Notes: a model not told the origin generated them from the letters alone. A stretch of DNA of 22,366 bases from an uncultured Micrococcales bacterium (GCA_903824455.1 CAIJWY010000093.1:1-22366), one strand, 5' to 3'. Positions 15,297-21,671 are shown, numbered from the stretch's first letter. Numbers and translations are program-made.

Positions 15297-16367
15297 CTAG
15301 TTGAGACGAGCGCCGGTAGTCACGTCGAACAGGTGGGAAACACCTGAAGGCGAAATGAATACCTTTGAGCCAGCCTTGACCGAGCCGTTTGACTCAACAC
15401 GCACGGTCACATCGGCCTTTACGCCATTTAGCACAACCGAACCGTAGATAAATGCATCGGCACCGAGTTCTTCAACCACGTCGACTTCTAGAGCCAAACC
15501 GGTCTTAGAAACTACAACGTCTTCTGGGCGAAGACCCACGGTAATGGTCTTTTCCTTGGTCTTAGCCAAAACGCTCTTGTCGATCTTGATCTCGGTGTCG
15601 CCAAAGGCAGCGCCGTTAGCGGTTACCGGCAGCTGAAGAAGGTTCATGGCTGGTGAGCCAATAAATCCGGCAACGAACACGTTTAGTGGACGCTCATAGA
15701 GTTCGCGAGGAGTTGCCACCTGCTGAAGCACGCCATCCTTTAGCACGGCAACGCGGTCACCCATGGTCATGGCCTCAACCTGGTCGTGGGTTACGTAAAC
15801 AGTGGTAACACCCAGGCGTCGCTGTAGCGAAGCAATCTGGGTACGAGTCTGAACACGCAGCTTGGCGTCGAGGTTAGAAAGCGGCTCATCCATAAGGAAA
15901 ACCTGTGGCTTACGAACGATGGCACGACCCATGGCCACGCGCTGACGCTGACCACCGGAAAGAGCCTTTGGCTTGCGCTGTAGGTATTCCTGCAGGTCGA
16001 GCAGCTTGGCTGCCTCAAGCACGCGAGCGGCACGTTCTTCCTTGTTTACGCCGGCAATCTTTAGAGCGAAGCCCATGTTCTCGGCCACGGTCATGTGTGG
16101 GTATAGAGCGTAGTTCTGGAACACCATAGCGATGTCGCGGTCTTTTGGCTCGATGTCGGTTACGTCGCGGTCGCCGATGAAAATCGAACCGGCGTTAACC
16201 TCTTCTAGGCCTGCCAACATGCGAAGGCTGGTCGACTTTCCACAACCCGATGGACCAACAAGCACTAGGAACTCGCCATCCTTGATTTCAAGGTCGAGCT
16301 CGTTTACGGCTGGGCGTGGGGTGCCTGGATACAGGCGGGTGGCTTGTCTAAATGAAACTGTTGCCAT
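15297..16367 (-). CDS. msiK: Carbohydrate ABC transporter ATPase, MsiK/UgpC type
   Basis: A 356-residue ATP-hydrolysing subunit of sugar importers. Walker A is GPSGCGKST at 38-46, Q-loop Gln84, signature LSGGQ at 136-140, Walker B FLMDE at 157-161 and switch His194. The C-terminal half is an OB-type regulatory domain (TVGLRPEDVVV onward), as in MalK, UgpC and MsmK. No permease or binding-protein genes are adjacent. This fits the actinobacterial and firmicute stand-alone ATPases (MsiK/MsmK) that energise several sugar importers, but the specific substrates are unknown. AGGAGA lies 6-7 nt before the ATG. A perfect palindrome about 52 bp upstream suggests repression by a sugar regulator. The gene converges with rlmB. 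Confidence 0.93.
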   Translation of the reverse strand: MATVSFRQATRLYPGTPRPAVNELDLEIKDGEFLVLVGPSGCGKSTSLRMLAGLEEVNAGSIFIGDRDVTDIEPKDRDIAMVFQNYALYPHMTVAENMGFALKIAGVNKEERAARVLEAAKLLDLQEYLQRKPKALSGGQRQRVAMGRAIVRKPQVFLMDEPLSNLDAKLRVQTRTQIASLQRRLGVTTVYVTHDQVEAMTMGDRVAVLKDGVLQQVATPRELYERPLNVFVAGFIGSPAMNLLQLPVTANGAAFGDTEIKIDKSVLAKTKEKTITVGLRPEDVVVSKTGLALEVDVVEELGADAFIYGSVVLNGVKADVTVRVESNGSVKAGSKVFISPSGVSHLFDVTTGARLN

Positions 16368-16382
16368 GATATTTCTCCTAAA

Positions 16383-16400
16383 CCGGCAGGTACGTGCCGG
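16383..16400 (-). repeat. Short inverted repeat in ATPase leader
   Basis: CCGGCA (16383-16388) and TGCCGG (16395-16400) are perfect 6-bp arms around GGTACG. In the minus-strand mRNA this hairpin would end 3 nt before the AGGAGA ribosome-binding site. It could modulate translation or be a second operator. Confidence 0.5.
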
Positions 16401-16419
16401 ACGATCCTTTGTGTAAGAG

Positions 16420-16439
16420 CTTGAAACGGTCGTTTCAAG
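16420..16439. promoter_or_regulatory. Palindromic operator candidate (LacI-like) for the ABC ATPase
   Basis: Perfect 9-bp arms CTTGAAACG and CGTTTCAAG around a 2-bp centre. GAAACG/CGTTTC arms are characteristic of LacI-family operators of carbohydrate regulators. It lies about 52 bp upstream of the ATPase ATG and directly after GCTATAAC, a possible minus-strand -10, so a bound repressor would cover the start site. The regulator is not in the window. Confidence 0.7.
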
Positions 16440-16473
16440 TTATAGCAATTATGGCATTATCGGGCTCGTGTTT

Positions 16474-16479
16474 TATAAT
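16474..16479 (+). promoter_or_regulatory. -10 element for the DsbA-like gene
   Basis: A consensus TATAAT with no good -35 at 17 nt, about 49 nt before the ATG at 16528. It shares the divergent region with the sugar-ABC ATPase. The gene's ribosome-binding site is AAGGACGG. Confidence 0.55.
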
Positions 16480-16527
16480 GTAACCTCTGACTGTCACATG
16501 ATTGTGATGAACCAAGGACGGTAATTT

Positions 16528-17349
16528 ATGAGCAACGAACGACTAACCCGCGACCAGCAGCGTGAAGCAGCCCGAGCCAAGGCCAAGGCCATGCGCGAAG
16601 CTCAGAAGAAAAGCGAGGGTCGCAAAAAAGTTGTTCTTGTGGCAAGTTCTGTTCTTGCCGGCCTAGGCATCATCGCCGGGGTTTGGTGGGCAGCGTCGTC
16701 GCAGCCACCAACTCCACCGGAAGCGAAAGATGGCCCAGTCACCGCTATTTTCGACGGCGGAATTCGAGTTGGAAAAGACCTTCAGGTCATAACTTCAAAA
16801 TCGCAAGTTGACCCAAACGTTCCGAACATCGTGCTCTACCAGGACCTTCAGTGCCCTGCCTGTAAGGCTTTCGAGGTTCCCAACATGCCTCAGCTTCGCG
16901 AGCTGGTCTCCGCGGGCAAGTACACCCTCGAAATTCACCCGATTTCATTCCTCGACGGAAACTCGGTGAACGAGTACTCGAGCCGCGCAGCCAATGCGCT
17001 GCTTTGCGTGGCCGACAAATCACCGGGCAACTTCTTCGACTACAACGAAGCTCTATACAGCAACCAACCGGATGAGGGAACTGCCGGGCCAAGCAACGAG
17101 GATCTTTCCAAGATCGCGCAGCAAACTGGCGTAACCGAACCCGCAGCTCTTGAGTGCATTACCAATCCGGTATTTACCACCTGGGCAAAGAACAAGGGTT
17201 CGGTGGTCCGGACTCAGAAGGTTCCAGGCTCAACCCTAGACTTCAGCGGAACCCCGTTTGTTATGGTGAACGGTCAGCAGTACCGAGGCGAGACCGCAAA
17301 CGCTGCAATGTTCTTGCAGTGGTTGCAGACCGTCGCCCCGGTCAACTAA
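16528..17349 (+). CDS. Membrane-anchored DsbA-like thiol oxidoreductase
   Basis: A 273-residue protein with a charged cytoplasmic head (MSNERLTRDQQREAARAK), one TM helix at about 34-56 and an extracytoplasmic thioredoxin-fold domain. The redox motif is CPAC at 109-112 (QDLQCPACKAF), and the cis-proline loop is GTPFVMVNG. Two further cysteines, LLCVAD and LECITN, lie in the inserted helical domain. This is the 'Thioredoxin_4/DsbA' type common in actinobacteria, where it introduces disulfides into exported proteins. CPAC rather than CPHC suggests a milder oxidant, but that is inference. No VKOR or DsbB partner is in the window. It has a clear TATAAT and AAGGACGG upstream. Confidence 0.92.
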   Translation: MSNERLTRDQQREAARAKAKAMREAQKKSEGRKKVVLVASSVLAGLGIIAGVWWAASSQPPTPPEAKDGPVTAIFDGGIRVGKDLQVITSKSQVDPNVPNIVLYQDLQCPACKAFEVPNMPQLRELVSAGKYTLEIHPISFLDGNSVNEYSSRAANALLCVADKSPGNFFDYNEALYSNQPDEGTAGPSNEDLSKIAQQTGVTEPAALECITNPVFTTWAKNKGSVVRTQKVPGSTLDFSGTPFVMVNGQQYRGETANAAMFLQWLQTVAPVN

Positions 17350-17363
17350 TTTTCTTTCACATC

Positions 17364-17424
17364 CTAAGCGGAGCGTCGCCGGACAGTTCTGCATTCCAAA
17401 ACCTGTCCTAGGTCTACCGCTTAG
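17364..17424. repeat. Nested inverted repeat in DsbA/tRNA gap
   Basis: Outer perfect 8-bp arms CTAAGCGG (17364-17371) and CCGCTTAG (17417-17424) enclose a second perfect pair GGACAG (17381-17386) and CTGTCC (17403-17408). RNA could fold into a two-tier hairpin with a 16-nt apical loop. No U-tract follows on either strand, so it is not a classical terminator. A small structured RNA or operator is possible. Confidence 0.5.
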
Positions 17425-17426
17425 AC

Positions 17427-17453
17427 TTGGTAGTGCTTATCTTGAAATAAAAA
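17427..17453 (+). promoter_or_regulatory. Candidate tRNA-Thr promoter
   Basis: TTGGTA (17427-17432) and TAAAAA (17448-17453), 15 nt apart, end about 10 bp before the first tRNA base. The region also carries GCTTAT/ATAAGC arms (17435-17440, 17453-17458). Hexamers read by eye. Confidence 0.4.
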
Positions 17454-17462
17454 TAAGCGAAT

Positions 17463-17535
17463 GCCGACTTGGCGCAATTGGTAGCGCACCGCTCTTGTAA
17501 AGCGGGGGTTGTGGGTTCAAGTCCCATAGTCGGCT
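17463..17535 (+). tRNA. trnT: tRNA-Thr (anticodon TGT)
   Basis: A complete cloverleaf: acceptor GCCGACT/AGTCGGC, D arm GCGC/GCGC around AATTGGTA, anticodon stem CCGCT/AGCGG with loop CTTGTAA (anticodon TGT), five-base variable loop, T arm GTGGG/CCCAT with one G-T pair and loop TTCAAGT. The discriminator is T. The CCA end is not encoded. TGT reads ACA and, by wobble, other threonine codons. Confidence 0.97.
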
Positions 17536-17536
17536 C

Positions 17537-18250
17537 ATGGAGACCAAGGCCATTACTCGCAAATCGCTGTTTGCGCTGGCTCTTGCCGGCTTCATGACTT
17601 TTGCCGATTCAGCAATCGCCTGGCCCAAGGGGAGTATTTCATCGCTCCCTCATTCCAGCACCAAAAGAGTTGCTTGGACGGTGGACGATGGCGCCTCAGC
17701 GGCAGCGCTCGGTCGCTACGTGAAGATGCTTGAAGAAAACCCCGACGTGAAGATCACTTTCTTCGTACTATCGGGAGCGCCGGGCTGGACCAAATACGCC
17801 ACACGGCTAAAGGCACTCCAAGACGGCGGGCAAATCCAGTTGGCTAATCACACTCAAACTCACCGTAGCCTCACCAAACTTTCCGATGCACAGATTAAAC
17901 AGGAACTAAATCGTTGCGAAGCTTTCTGTTTGAAAAAGTATGGCGTTAGCAGTAAGCCCTATTTCCGACCTCCTTATGGGGAGATTGACGGAAGAGTAAT
18001 CAAGGTCGCCGCTTCAATCGGTTTCACCAAGCCAATGCTCTGGTACGGCTCGTTTGCATCAGGCAGTGGAGTTTCGTCATCCTCGGTTTTGAAATCGGCA
18101 ACCAAGTGGATTGCTAACGGACGAATAGTGATTGATCACGCCAACAGCAATGCCACACCGAACGTGTTTCCCCAGATACTAAATGTCTTTAAATCTCGAA
18201 AGCTGAAGCTGGTCACACTTCACGAGGCTTTTGAAACTACTCCTCAGTAA
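17537..18250 (+). CDS. Secreted polysaccharide deacetylase (NodB domain)
   Basis: A 237-residue NodB-type deacetylase with a signal peptide (KSLFALALAGFMTFADSAIA) predicted to be cut after Ala28. Members remove acetyl groups from peptidoglycan, chitin oligomers or other glycans. Motif 1 is TVDDGAS with Asp50-Asp51 (family TFDDGP), motif 2 His105 and His109 in NHTQTH, motif 3 RPPYG at 144-148 and a late His201 in VIDHAN (family LHD). The metal triad Asp-His-His is therefore intact, while motif 1 lacks the usual Phe and Pro. The ATG is two bases after the tRNA-Thr discriminator, leaving no room for its own ribosome-binding site outside the tRNA. The 3' end overlaps msrB by 14 nt. Confidence 0.85.
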   Translation: METKAITRKSLFALALAGFMTFADSAIAWPKGSISSLPHSSTKRVAWTVDDGASAAALGRYVKMLEENPDVKITFFVLSGAPGWTKYATRLKALQDGGQIQLANHTQTHRSLTKLSDAQIKQELNRCEAFCLKKYGVSSKPYFRPPYGEIDGRVIKVAASIGFTKPMLWYGSFASGSGVSSSSVLKSATKWIANGRIVIDHANSNATPNVFPQILNVFKSRKLKLVTLHEAFETTPQ

Positions 18251-18635
18251 AAGTAATGCTCACCGAGTTTATGCAGAAGCGATCGCCGGTTGGGGTTTGC
18301 GGAGCATCATCGAACAGGTGACCTAAGTGACCGCCACAGTTTGAGCAACGAACTTCGGTGCGAACCATTCCATGGCTGCGGTCTTCTATAAGCTCAACGG
18401 CGTCGCCCGCTTTCGGGGCGTAAAAACTTGGCCAGCCACAGTGGGCGTCGAACTTGGTTTCACTCTTGAATAGCTCTGCGCCGCAACCTCGGCAGCAAAA
18501 AGTTCCAAGCCTGTTTTCGTTCAGTAATTCACCTGTGCCGGCCCGTTCGGTGCCTGCTTCGCGCAAGACGTGAAACTCCATTGGGTCTAGTTCCTCGCGC
18601 CACTGCTCTTCGCTTTTAGAAACCTGATAGTTCAC
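18237..18635 (-). CDS. msrB: Peptide-methionine (R)-S-oxide reductase MsrB
   Basis: MsrB repairs methionine-R-sulfoxide in oxidised proteins using thioredoxin. With the preferred start it has 132 residues, opening MNYQVSKSEEQWREELDP as in the family. Zn-binding pairs are Cys48/Cys51 (CRGC) and Cys97/Cys100 (CSNC), the likely resolving Cys66 lies in AHCGWPSF and catalytic Cys121 in DRFCINSV. The start chosen is GTG at 18635 with GAGGA upstream. An ATG at 18680 would add 15 poorly conserved residues and sits inside the palindromic promoter region shared with the divergent LytR_C gene. Here the 3' end overlaps the deacetylase gene convergently by 14 nt. It fits with the thiol-redox gene two genes away. 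Confidence 0.94.
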   Translation of the reverse strand: MNYQVSKSEEQWREELDPMEFHVLREAGTERAGTGELLNENRLGTFCCRGCGAELFKSETKFDAHCGWPSFYAPKAGDAVELIEDRSHGMVRTEVRCSNCGGHLGHLFDDAPQTPTGDRFCINSVSITFTEE

Positions 18636-18665
18636 TGCATTCCTCGATTTCGATTCGGTTGACTC

Positions 18666-18678
18666 GTTTAGACTAAAC
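18666..18678. promoter_or_regulatory. Symmetric promoter element between msrB and the LytR_C gene
   Basis: GTTTAG-A-CTAAAC is a perfect palindrome. Each strand reads a -10-like hexamer (TAGACT plus, TAGTCT minus). The plus start site would fall near 18681-18686, next to the ATG at 18686 (leaderless). The minus one would fall near 18660, placing the GTG at 18635 after a short leader with GAGGA. A bidirectional promoter or operator is inferred. Confidence 0.45.
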
Positions 18679-18685
18679 ATTACCG

Positions 18686-19192
18686 ATGGCTAAAAACTTC
18701 CCAAATGACGAATTCGATCAGGTTGCTCCAGCACCTGGGCGTCGCCGAGCACGTCGGAGCGCCGGGAAAAAGTTTCTAGAGTTCATCGCCTATTTCAGCA
18801 TTTCCGCCTTAGTTGCCGGCGGAGGCCTATTCGGCTACCAAACCTTCTTCGGTGGCGGAACCAAACTCGACCTAAACGCCTTTAGCGACAACACCACCAA
18901 AACCAGCGTCGACCCGCTTCGAATCAACGAGACCAAAGTTATTGATGCCGTTGGCCAGGACGGATTAGCTAGCACCGTTGCCCACAAGCTGATCGACAAG
19001 GGCTGGAATGTAGTGACTGCAGCCAATAGTCTTTCGGGAGTCTCTTCCGAAAAGACCGTCATCTACATCAATTCGGATCAGCTAAATGATGCGGCAAAGG
19101 CCCTCGCCGTAGACCTTGGAAGTTATTCAATCGAAGTTTCGAACCAGTACATCGACCCGATTACCGTGGTGCTCGGGACCGATTACAAGTAA
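18686..19192 (+). CDS. LytR_C-domain single-pass membrane protein
   Basis: A 168-residue protein. The basic head (PGRRRARRSAGKK) is followed by a TM helix at about 30-50 (FLEFIAYFSISALVAGGGL), giving a cytoplasmic N-terminus and an exported C-terminal domain. That domain (from about residue 80) has DGLASTVAHKLIDKGWNVV, then VIYINSDQLNDAAKALAVDLG and ends ITVVLGTDY, the pattern of the LytR C-terminal domain found alone or after LytR-CpsA-Psr enzymes. LCP enzymes attach glycopolymers to peptidoglycan; here no catalytic LCP domain is present, so a helper or binding role is inferred. The usual first motif (VxVLNGTG) is degenerate (VIDAVGQDG). It diverges from msrB. Confidence 0.82.
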   Translation: MAKNFPNDEFDQVAPAPGRRRARRSAGKKFLEFIAYFSISALVAGGGLFGYQTFFGGGTKLDLNAFSDNTTKTSVDPLRINETKVIDAVGQDGLASTVAHKLIDKGWNVVTAANSLSGVSSEKTVIYINSDQLNDAAKALAVDLGSYSIEVSNQYIDPITVVLGTDYK

Positions 19193-19372
19193 TTTTCGCC
19201 CCAAACGCTTTGTAACACTTTCATCAAGGTTGAATATTCGATTAGTTGATATGCCTTTTTTAGCGTAAGTTTCAAAGTAGGTCGTAACAAATGCCCTATC
19301 GCTTCACGCTTTGGGTCGATCTAGGTTCGGGATTAATTCGGGCCTTGGCACAAAGTTATACAGGAGATACAC
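19193..19372 (+). promoter_or_regulatory. Long leader/promoter region of the cold-shock gene
   Basis: A 180-bp gap containing TTGTAA (19210-19215) with AATATT 17 nt on, a candidate promoter, then AGCGT (19262-19266)/ACGCT (19306-19310) arms and the ribosome-binding site AGGAGA 6 nt before the csp ATG. A leader of roughly 130 nt would be typical of cold-regulated csp mRNAs, but no cold-box sequence can be named by eye. Confidence 0.35.
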
Positions 19373-19573
19373 ATGGCACAAGGAACCGTAAAGTGGTTCA
19401 ACTCTGAGAAGGGCTTCGGCTTTATTACTCAGGACGGCGGAGCAGACGTTTTCGTTCACTTCTCAGCAATTGGTGGCGACGGCTACAAAGAGCTAAAAGA
19501 GAACCAGCGCGTTGAGTTCGACGTAACCGACGGACCAAAAGGTCCTCAGGCTGCTTCGGTAGTACTAATCTAA
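19373..19573 (+). CDS. cspA: Cold-shock protein (CspA family)
   Basis: A 66-residue single OB-fold nucleic-acid chaperone. RNP1 is KGFGFI at 13-18 and RNP2 VFVHF at 26-30, with the aromatic Trp8 and Phe9 of VKWFN. The C-terminus ends GPQAASVVLI. It binds single-stranded RNA and DNA and melts mRNA structure, at low temperature or constitutively. AGGAGA lies 6 nt before the ATG. The long leader allows RNA-level control, while the terminator after it separates it from groEL. Which csp paralogue it is cannot be told from sequence. Confidence 0.97.
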   Translation: MAQGTVKWFNSEKGFGFITQDGGADVFVHFSAIGGDGYKELKENQRVEFDVTDGPKGPQAASVVLI

Positions 19574-19587
19574 CGACCAGCTTTTCT

Positions 19588-19624
19588 AAAACGGCATCAC
19601 CTTTTTGAGGTGGTGCCGTTTTTA
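19588..19624 (+). terminator. Intrinsic terminator after csp
   Basis: AAACGGCATCACC pairs with GGTGGTGCCGTTT (one U-G pair) around the loop TTTTTGA and runs into a T tract at about 19619-19623. It isolates csp from the groEL promoter a few bases on. Confidence 0.9.
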
Positions 19625-19628
19625 CTGT

Positions 19629-19655
19629 CTTGCACTCTTGGCCAGAGAGTGCTAA
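19629..19655. promoter_or_regulatory. Upstream CIRCE-like operator, degenerate left arm
   Basis: CTTGCACTC, a 9-nt spacer and GAGTGCTAA: the right arm is a perfect CIRCE half-site, and the left arm differs from TTAGCACTC at two positions. HrcA binds CIRCE and represses chaperone genes. It sits over the -35/-10 spacing of the groEL promoter. Confidence 0.85.
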
Positions 19656-19658
19656 AAA
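19630..19658 (+). promoter_or_regulatory. groEL promoter
   Basis: TTGCAC (19630-19635) and TAAAAA (19653-19658) are 17 nt apart, close to the vegetative sigma-70 consensus. The predicted start, about 19665, falls in the second CIRCE. The -35 is formed by the left arm of the first CIRCE. Confidence 0.75.
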
Positions 19659-19662
19659 TGAA

Positions 19663-19689
19663 TTAGCACTCAAACAGGTCGAGTGCTAA
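19663..19689. promoter_or_regulatory. Perfect CIRCE operator (HrcA site)
   Basis: TTAGCACTC, 9-nt spacer, GAGTGCTAA: an exact match to the CIRCE consensus. It lies at the transcription start, 26 nt before the groEL ATG, and its centre is 34 bp from that of the first copy. Confidence 0.97.
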
Positions 19690-19715
19690 TTAGATTGAAT
19701 TTCGGGAGAACCCAA

Positions 19716-21332
19716 ATGCCAAAGATTATCGCTTTTAATGAAGAAGCACGCCGCGGTCTAGAGCGCGGCCTTAACATCCTTGCCGACACCGTAAAGGTGA
19801 CCCTTGGTCCACGCGGACGTAACGTCGTATTGGAAAAGAAGTGGGGCGCCCCAACCATTACCAACGATGGCGTTTCGATCGCCAAGGAAATTGAACTTGA
19901 AGACCCATTCGAGCGCATTGGCGCCGAACTGGTAAAAGAAGTTGCCAAGAAGACCGATGACGTTGCCGGCGATGGAACCACCACCGCAACCGTTCTCGCC
20001 CAGGCTTTGGTTCGCGAAGGACTGCGCAACGTGGCAGCCGGAGCCGACCCAATTAGCCTCAAGCGCGGAATCGAAAAGGCAACCGCTGCCGTAATCGAGC
20101 AGCTAATCGCTCAGGCCAAGGCCGTTGAAAGCAAGGAAGAGATTGCGGCCACCGCTTCGATCTCTGCCGGCGACAGCCAGATCGGTGACCTAATTGCCGA
20201 AGCAATCGACAAGGTTGGTCGCGAAGGCGTAGTAACCGTTGAAGAGTCGAACACCTTTGGTATCGAACTTCAGCTAACCGAAGGTATGCGTTTCGACAAG
20301 GGTTACATCTCGGGTTACTTCGTAACCGACCCAGACCGCCAGGAGACCATCCTGGAAGATGCCTACGTGCTAATCGTGAACTCGAAGATCTCGAACATGA
20401 AAGAACTTCTTCCGATCGTGGAGAAAGTCATTCAGACTGGTAAGCCACTATTGCTAATCGCCGAAGATGTTGAAGGCGAAGCGCTAACCACTCTCGTTCT
20501 AAACAAGGTTCGCGGAATCTTTAAGTCGGCTGCTGTTAAGGCGCCTGGTTTCGGAGATCGCCGTAAGGCCATGCTTCAGGACATCGCCATCCTCACCGGT
20601 GGTCAGGTTATCTCATCGGAGATTGGCCTGAGCCTAGAAACCGCAACCGTAGACCTACTAGGTCACGCTCGCAAGGTAGTAATCACCAAGGACGAAACCA
20701 CCATTGTTGAGGGCGCTGGCGACAGCGTTGCCATCAAGGGCCGCGTTGACCAAATCCGTCGTGAGATGGAAGCAAGCGATAGCGACTACGACAAAGAGAA
20801 GCTACAGGAGCGTCTAGCCAAGCTAGCCGGTGGTGTAGCGGTAATCAAGGCGGGTGCTGCTACCGAGGTTGAACTCAAAGAGCGCAAGCACCGCATTGAA
20901 GACGCCGTTCGTAACGCCAAGGCTGCCGTCGAAGAAGGCATCGTTGCCGGAGGTGGTGTTGCATTGCTACAAGCAGGCAAGATTGCGTTCGAGAACCTAC
21001 ACCTACTTGGCGACGAGGCTACCGGTGCGAACATCGTTCGCGTTGCTATCTCGGCACCGCTGAAGCAGATCGCAATCAACGCTGGCCTAGAGCCTGGCGT
21101 GGTTGCCGAGAAGGTTGCCAACCTTCCATCGGGTCACGGTCTAAACGCCGCTACCGGTGAATACGTTGACATGATGAAGGCTGGAATCAACGACCCAGTA
21201 AAGGTAACCCGCTCGGCTCTGCAGAACGCAGCTTCGATTGCCGGACTATTCCTAACCACTGAGGCAGTTGTGGCTGAAAAGCCAGAGCCAGCAGCAGCGC
21301 CTGCACCTCAAGGCGGAGGCATGGACTTCTAG
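19716..21332 (+). CDS. groEL: Chaperonin GroEL (60 kDa)
   Basis: GroEL is the ATP-driven folding chamber. From the ATG at 19716 it has 538 residues, with GGGAGAA 7 nt upstream. An in-frame upstream GTG at 19683 lies inside CIRCE and is not the start. Visible family motifs: MPKIIAFNEEARRGLERGLN, KVTLGPRGRNVVL, the ATP-binding GDGTTTATVLA, and HRIEDAVRNAKAAVEEG with the hydrolysis Asp (E. coli Asp398), then GGGVALLQAG. The C-terminus is GGGMDF, a GroEL2-like tail. No groES gene precedes it, so this is the actinobacterial stand-alone copy and another groES-groEL locus may exist elsewhere. Control is by tandem CIRCE. Confidence 0.98.
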   Translation: MPKIIAFNEEARRGLERGLNILADTVKVTLGPRGRNVVLEKKWGAPTITNDGVSIAKEIELEDPFERIGAELVKEVAKKTDDVAGDGTTTATVLAQALVREGLRNVAAGADPISLKRGIEKATAAVIEQLIAQAKAVESKEEIAATASISAGDSQIGDLIAEAIDKVGREGVVTVEESNTFGIELQLTEGMRFDKGYISGYFVTDPDRQETILEDAYVLIVNSKISNMKELLPIVEKVIQTGKPLLLIAEDVEGEALTTLVLNKVRGIFKSAAVKAPGFGDRRKAMLQDIAILTGGQVISSEIGLSLETATVDLLGHARKVVITKDETTIVEGAGDSVAIKGRVDQIRREMEASDSDYDKEKLQERLAKLAGGVAVIKAGAATEVELKERKHRIEDAVRNAKAAVEEGIVAGGGVALLQAGKIAFENLHLLGDEATGANIVRVAISAPLKQIAINAGLEPGVVAEKVANLPSGHGLNAATGEYVDMMKAGINDPVKVTRSALQNAASIAGLFLTTEAVVAEKPEPAAAPAPQGGGMDF

Positions 21333-21343
21333 TAAGTACATTG

Positions 21344-21380
21344 AAAGTGGCGGGTCCGTGAGGACCCGCCACTTTTCTTT
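21344..21380 (+). terminator. Intrinsic terminator after groEL
   Basis: AAAGTGGCGGGTCC (21344-21357) and GGACCCGCCACTTT (21362-21375) form a perfect 14-bp stem capped by GTGA, a GNRA-type tetraloop, then TTCTTT on the plus strand. The reverse strand has only a short T run, so it mainly serves groEL, but the converging WXG100 gene ends 4 nt away. Confidence 0.93.
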
Positions 21381-21669
21381 AACCCTGGAACAGTCGAAGG
21401 TTGGCTGCTTCAATTTCCTGATACTGAGTTGCGGCATGGGTTAGTGCCCTGCCGATTTCGCTAAGTTGCACGTCAACTCCGTTTGTCGTTAACTTCCAGC
21501 GCTTCACCAGGTCTTGGAAACTGGTGGCGGCAGCTCCCTGCCAGGAGCCTTCAAGGCCTTGCAATTGGGAGTGGAGCAACTCAACTTCGCTCTGTAGCTT
21601 GCTGATTGTTGCTTGAATGGTGTGGTTTGCAGCGAGAACCTGCTCGCTGTCTACTCTGAAAATAGTCAT
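21379..21669 (-). CDS. WXG100-family protein (ESAT-6-like)
   Basis: A 96-residue helical-hairpin protein of the type exported by type VII (ESX/Yuk) systems. The central turn is WXG with Trp43-Gln-Gly45 (GSWQGAAATSF), preceded by a long helix with heptad character (ANHTIQATISKLQSEVELLH) and followed by another. The tail YQEIE resembles a YxxxD/E secretion signal. Such proteins form dimers and are secreted substrates, toxin-domain helpers or structural partners. No partner WXG100 gene, EccC-type ATPase or toxin gene is in the window. No ribosome-binding site precedes the ATG; instead a palindrome starts 3 nt upstream. Confidence 0.9.
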   Translation of the reverse strand: MTIFRVDSEQVLAANHTIQATISKLQSEVELLHSQLQGLEGSWQGAAATSFQDLVKRWKLTTNGVDVQLSEIGRALTHAATQYQEIEAANLRLFQG

Positions 21670-21671
21670 GA

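Noticed and set aside
19291..19408. A short ORF in the csp leader (MPYRFTLWVDL...) overlapping the csp start in another frame
   Set aside because: No convincing ribosome-binding site, no family resemblance, and the sequence is better explained as leader. Conservation would be needed.
19683..19715. A longer groEL frame starting GTG at 19683 (MLIRLNFGRTQ...)
   Set aside because: It lies inside the CIRCE operator and has no ribosome-binding site; MPKIIAF at 19716 has GGGAGAA and matches the family.
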